DNA of 6,107 bases, from the NCBI GenBank assembly GCA_937995745.1, contig CALKIU010000168.1, positions 1-6,107 of the forward strand, in the 5' to 3' direction. Of the stretch, positions 4,441-6,107 are shown piece after piece (position 1 is the first letter of the stretch; each line of letters opens with the position of its first letter). This DNA is from an uncultured Bacillaceae bacterium. Its GTDB lineage: Bacteria > Bacillota > Bacilli > Bacillales > Cytobacillaceae. The notes beneath the pieces were generated by a model, which saw nothing but the letters and a program-made list of their open reading frames with translations, was not told the origin of the DNA and made no database searches. Made by a program: the position numbers and the translations under genes.

Positions 4441-4471
4441 AAAAAGACTGCAATTTCCGCAGTCTTTTTTT
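4439..4471. terminator. Intrinsic terminator after yqgW and the 31-codon frame, likely also serving yqgU
   Basis: A 13-bp stem (4439-4451 / 4459-4471) with core GACTGC/GCAGTC and a 7-nt loop AATTTCC. Seven A precede and seven T follow, so it works in both directions: for yqgW rightward and for yqgU leftward, whose stop is at 4547-4549. A second stem, TTTTTTGCG (4466-4474) with CGCAAAAAA (4491-4499), overlaps its right arm. Confidence 0.88.
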
Positions 4472-4546
4472 GCGCTCAATCGCGCTTCACCGCAAAAAAG
4501 TTTATATGGCCGCATCCCAAGTATACACGGTTCCAACAATTCTCTT

Positions 4547-5689
4547 TTATTCTTGTTCAAGCAAGGGAATGATTTCCTTTGTTTGTACATTCAATAAATT
4601 TTCCATATAGAAACCGTACAGGCAAAACTTTCCGTCAGGAGAGCACGATAACGGTTCATTTTCCGCTTGATCCAATATGATTTTTCCTTCTCCGTTCCCC
4701 TCAAGCGGATAAGAAACGAGTTGAAATTTTTCATCATAAAGGTCGGCTTCACCGGAACGAAGAGGTTGAAAGGTCAAAAAACTTTTCCCGTCTTCCACAT
4801 AATCGTAATAAGGGATAAGCCAAGCCGAAAAGTTGGAAAGCTGGGGGATGCGGAATGAACGTATTTTTTCCAATTTTTGCGTATAAAAAGAGTATGTGGC
4901 GTGAGTGTTTTCCCGGACGAGAAGAATGACAAAACCGTCGTCCCCAAGGACATCCGCATAATAAACGTCATCCATCACCAATTCACTTGCTCCATCAGCA
5001 AAACGGTACTTTTTTAACGGGGCAAAATGTTCAATATCTGAAAAATTCCAATCTATAAAGAGCACTTCTTGTTCATCAACCCAATAAACGAACGGTTGCG
5101 GCAAATCAATCTCAGTCAGAGATTTTTTCTGCAAATCCAATAAATACCCCGAATAATCCCAAGTTTCGGAAAAAGCGGCCAAAACCATGTACCGTTCATT
5201 ATACGGGTTCCATTCAACGGTCATATCCATGGAAGGAATTTGTTCACTGAAAATTTCTTTTCCTTCCGTATCGATAACGGTTGCCGTCGCTAGATTGGCA
5301 GATGGTGATGAATGAATGAATAGATATTTGCGCGAAGGACTGGCTGTCACGGAAACAATCGGCGCTTCGCTTTTATGCAGCAACCGGCTTTCTCCTTTTT
5401 TCAAATCATACGCAAAAACAGAGGCACCTTCACCTGATTCAGTCACATATACAAAGACATTGTTATTAATCCAGTCAAAAGCGGAGAAGAAACGCCCTTC
5501 AGCCACTTTCAACGGCAAAACAATATTCTCTTTTGCGCCGGCGGAAGAAGGCTTGTCTTTGCCGGGCAAATTTTGGGAATTGCCTTCTTTCTCGCAGCCG
5601 CCCATAGACAAAATAAAAAAAATCATCGCTACGAGAAAAATCATATAAATTCTGGTACGTTTTCTTCGTACGTCCGCCATAAACGCCAT
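4547..5689 (-). CDS. yqgU: YqgU-like lipoprotein with β-propeller-like repeats
   Basis: 380-residue predicted lipoprotein on the outer face of the membrane. Residues 9-15 are basic, 16-28 form the hydrophobic signal segment, and MGGC puts the lipidated cysteine at Cys32, followed by a charged, Ser/Pro/Gly-rich linker (33-55). The rest is β-rich with recurring turn motifs such as SPSRKYLF, WNPYNERYM and SPDGKFCLYG, as in WD40/TolB-like propeller blades; no enzyme motif is visible. It resembles B. subtilis YqgU (function unknown to me), and the position next to yqgT fits. ATG at 5687-5689 is chosen for the AAAGGTGG site just upstream; ATG at 5678-5680 would also keep the signal peptide. Separated from yqgT by tandem terminators and transcribed from its own promoter candidate (5713-5741). 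yqgV, next in B. subtilis, is absent here. Confidence 0.82.
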   Translation of the reverse strand: MAFMADVRRKRTRIYMIFLVAMIFFILSMGGCEKEGNSQNLPGKDKPSSAGAKENIVLPLKVAEGRFFSAFDWINNNVFVYVTESGEGASVFAYDLKKGESRLLHKSEAPIVSVTASPSRKYLFIHSSPSANLATATVIDTEGKEIFSEQIPSMDMTVEWNPYNERYMVLAAFSETWDYSGYLLDLQKKSLTEIDLPQPFVYWVDEQEVLFIDWNFSDIEHFAPLKKYRFADGASELVMDDVYYADVLGDDGFVILLVRENTHATYSFYTQKLEKIRSFRIPQLSNFSAWLIPYYDYVEDGKSFLTFQPLRSGEADLYDEKFQLVSYPLEGNGEGKIILDQAENEPLSCSPDGKFCLYGFYMENLLNVQTKEIIPLLEQE

Positions 5690-5712
5690 CCAGCCACCAC
5701 CTTTAATGCCGT

Positions 5713-5741
5713 GTCATAGTTATATACGGATGTGCGGACAA
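5713..5741 (-). promoter_or_regulatory. Promoter candidate for yqgU
   Basis: Minus strand TTGTCC (5741-5736, 4/6), 17-bp spacer, TATGAC (5718-5713, 4/6). The position between the yqgT terminators and the yqgU start is appropriate, but both hexamers are moderate. Confidence 0.4.
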
Positions 5742-5787
5742 AATGTTTCATTTTTTACAAAGATATTTCAAATAATATAGAGAAGAG

Positions 5788-5815
5788 AAAAAAAGGAGAA
5801 AAGGTGCCCTTTTCT
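5788..5815 (-). terminator. Second (distal) terminator downstream of yqgT
   Basis: Perfect 8-bp inverted repeat AGAAAAGG (5797-5804) / CCTTTTCT (5808-5815) around TGC. On the minus strand the stem is followed, after CC, by seven T (A-run 5788-5794). The stem is AU-rich, so it is weaker than the one at 5847-5884 and probably acts as a back-up. Confidence 0.55.
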
Positions 5816-5846
5816 GCACTTTTAAAATAAGAAAGCGGAAAGATTG

Positions 5847-5884
5847 AAAAAAGAGCCGGCAACCGGCTTTTGCCAAACGGCTCT
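5847..5884 (-). terminator. Primary terminator of yqgT
   Basis: On the minus strand, immediately after the yqgT stop, AGAGCCG (5884-5878) can pair with CGGCTCT (5858-5852), or AGCCGG with CCGGCT around TTG (5868-5854). Either stem is followed by six T (A-run 5847-5852). Confidence 0.85.
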
Positions 5885-5885
5885 A

Positions 5886-6107
5886 TTAGAGATAAATAGC
5901 AGCCAAAAAGAGACCGAGCACATCCTCATAAATTTCTTCATACTGGGAAAGAGGAAGGGGATTGACTCCTTCACCAAGTTCAATGGTAAATCCGGGCTTT
6001 CTGTATTCCTGTATGAACCAATCTTTAAACCCGGCATGACTGTCGATAAAACGCACAGCCCGGTAACCGCTCTCCTTTGCAAATTCGCAAGCCAAAAATT
6101 CCGATTC
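5886..6107 (-). CDS. yqgT: YqgT, M14-family γ-D-glutamyl-diaminopimelate endopeptidase (C-terminal 73 residues; N-terminal part outside window)
   Basis: The visible C terminus contains FIDSHAGFKDWF and KPGFTIELGEGVNPLPL. The glutamate in FTIELG is at the position of the general-base Glu of M14 zinc carboxypeptidases (Glu270 in carboxypeptidase A). NPLP shortly after it is typical, from memory, of the bacterial endopeptidase I (ENP1/YqgT) subgroup, which cleaves γ-D-Glu–meso-diaminopimelate bonds in peptidoglycan peptides. The zinc ligands (HxxE and the later His) and any N-terminal LysM or signal region lie off the right edge and cannot be judged. The frame is open to the window end and stops at TAA 5886-5888, followed at once by two terminators. 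It is upstream of yqgU on the same strand but insulated from it. Confidence 0.88.
   Translation of the reverse strand, partial: ESEFLACEFAKESGYRAVRFIDSHAGFKDWFIQEYRKPGFTIELGEGVNPLPLSQYEEIYEDVLGLFLAAIYL

Noticed and set aside
4393..4590. 65-codon minus-strand frame across the yqgU 3' end and terminator
   Set aside because: Overlaps the end of yqgU in another frame and reads through a strong terminator; no ribosome site.
5754..5831. Plus-strand promoter (TTTACA-16-TATAGA), AAGGAG and an 8-codon frame GTG-TAA, resembling a leader peptide or small RNA
   Set aside because: The AAGGAG and GTG lie inside or next to the 5797-5815 hairpin, which is better explained as a minus-strand terminator. The -10 is poor, and no plus-strand gene follows.

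Overview
The window looks like chromosomal DNA of a Bacillaceae bacterium (low-to-moderate GC Firmicute). The evidence is gene content and order matching the comG–yqg neighbourhood of Bacillus subtilis, AGGAGG-type ribosome binding sites, GTG/TTG starts, σA-like promoters with 17-bp spacers, and compact U-tailed intrinsic terminators. Gene names rest on recognising the translated proteins; no database search was run. No insertion sequence, phage gene, CRISPR array, tRNA or rRNA was seen.

Layout, left to right. (1) Bases 1-509, minus strand: N-terminal 169 residues of ComGA, the DNA-uptake pseudopilus ATPase, starting at TTG. (2) Bases 510-901: a long AT-rich divergent intergenic region with no convincing gene. 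It holds the comGA leader, candidate ComK-type AT-boxes, an inverted repeat, and the promoter plus a palindromic operator candidate of the next gene. (3) 902-1600, plus: a winged-helix regulator of the ArsR/SufR-like group (COG2345 type) with four C-terminal cysteines. (4) 1683-1925, plus: YqgY (DUF2626) membrane protein, ending at a bidirectional terminator shared with (5) 1967-3049, minus: a MidA/NDUFAF7-family SAM-dependent methyltransferase. (6) 3077-3207: a short intergenic region with two divergent, physically overlapping promoters. One fires leftward into the methyltransferase. The other fires rightward into an apparent small RNA of about 80 nt with C-rich anti-Shine-Dalgarno motifs and its own terminator. 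(7) 3227-3868, minus: YqgX metallo-β-lactamase-fold hydrolase. (8) 4118-4285, plus: YqgW (DUF2759), followed by a possible 31-codon gene and a terminator. (9) 4547-5689, minus: YqgU-like lipoprotein. (10) 5886-6107, minus: C-terminal end of YqgT, an M14-family peptidoglycan endopeptidase, followed by two successive terminators.

Most genes appear to be transcribed singly or in pairs from their own promoters, so this is a mosaic of housekeeping, envelope and competence genes rather than one pathway. Relative to B. subtilis (recalled order yqgT-yqgU-yqgV-yqgW-yqgX-yqgY-mgsR-yqhA-yqhB-comGA), yqgV, mgsR, yqhA and yqhB are absent at this place, and the methyltransferase and cysteine-containing regulator are present.

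The most interesting signals are the C-rich small RNA at about 3126-3207 with its interlocked divergent promoter, the redox or Fe-S type regulator divergent from comG, and the 31-codon gene candidate after yqgW.
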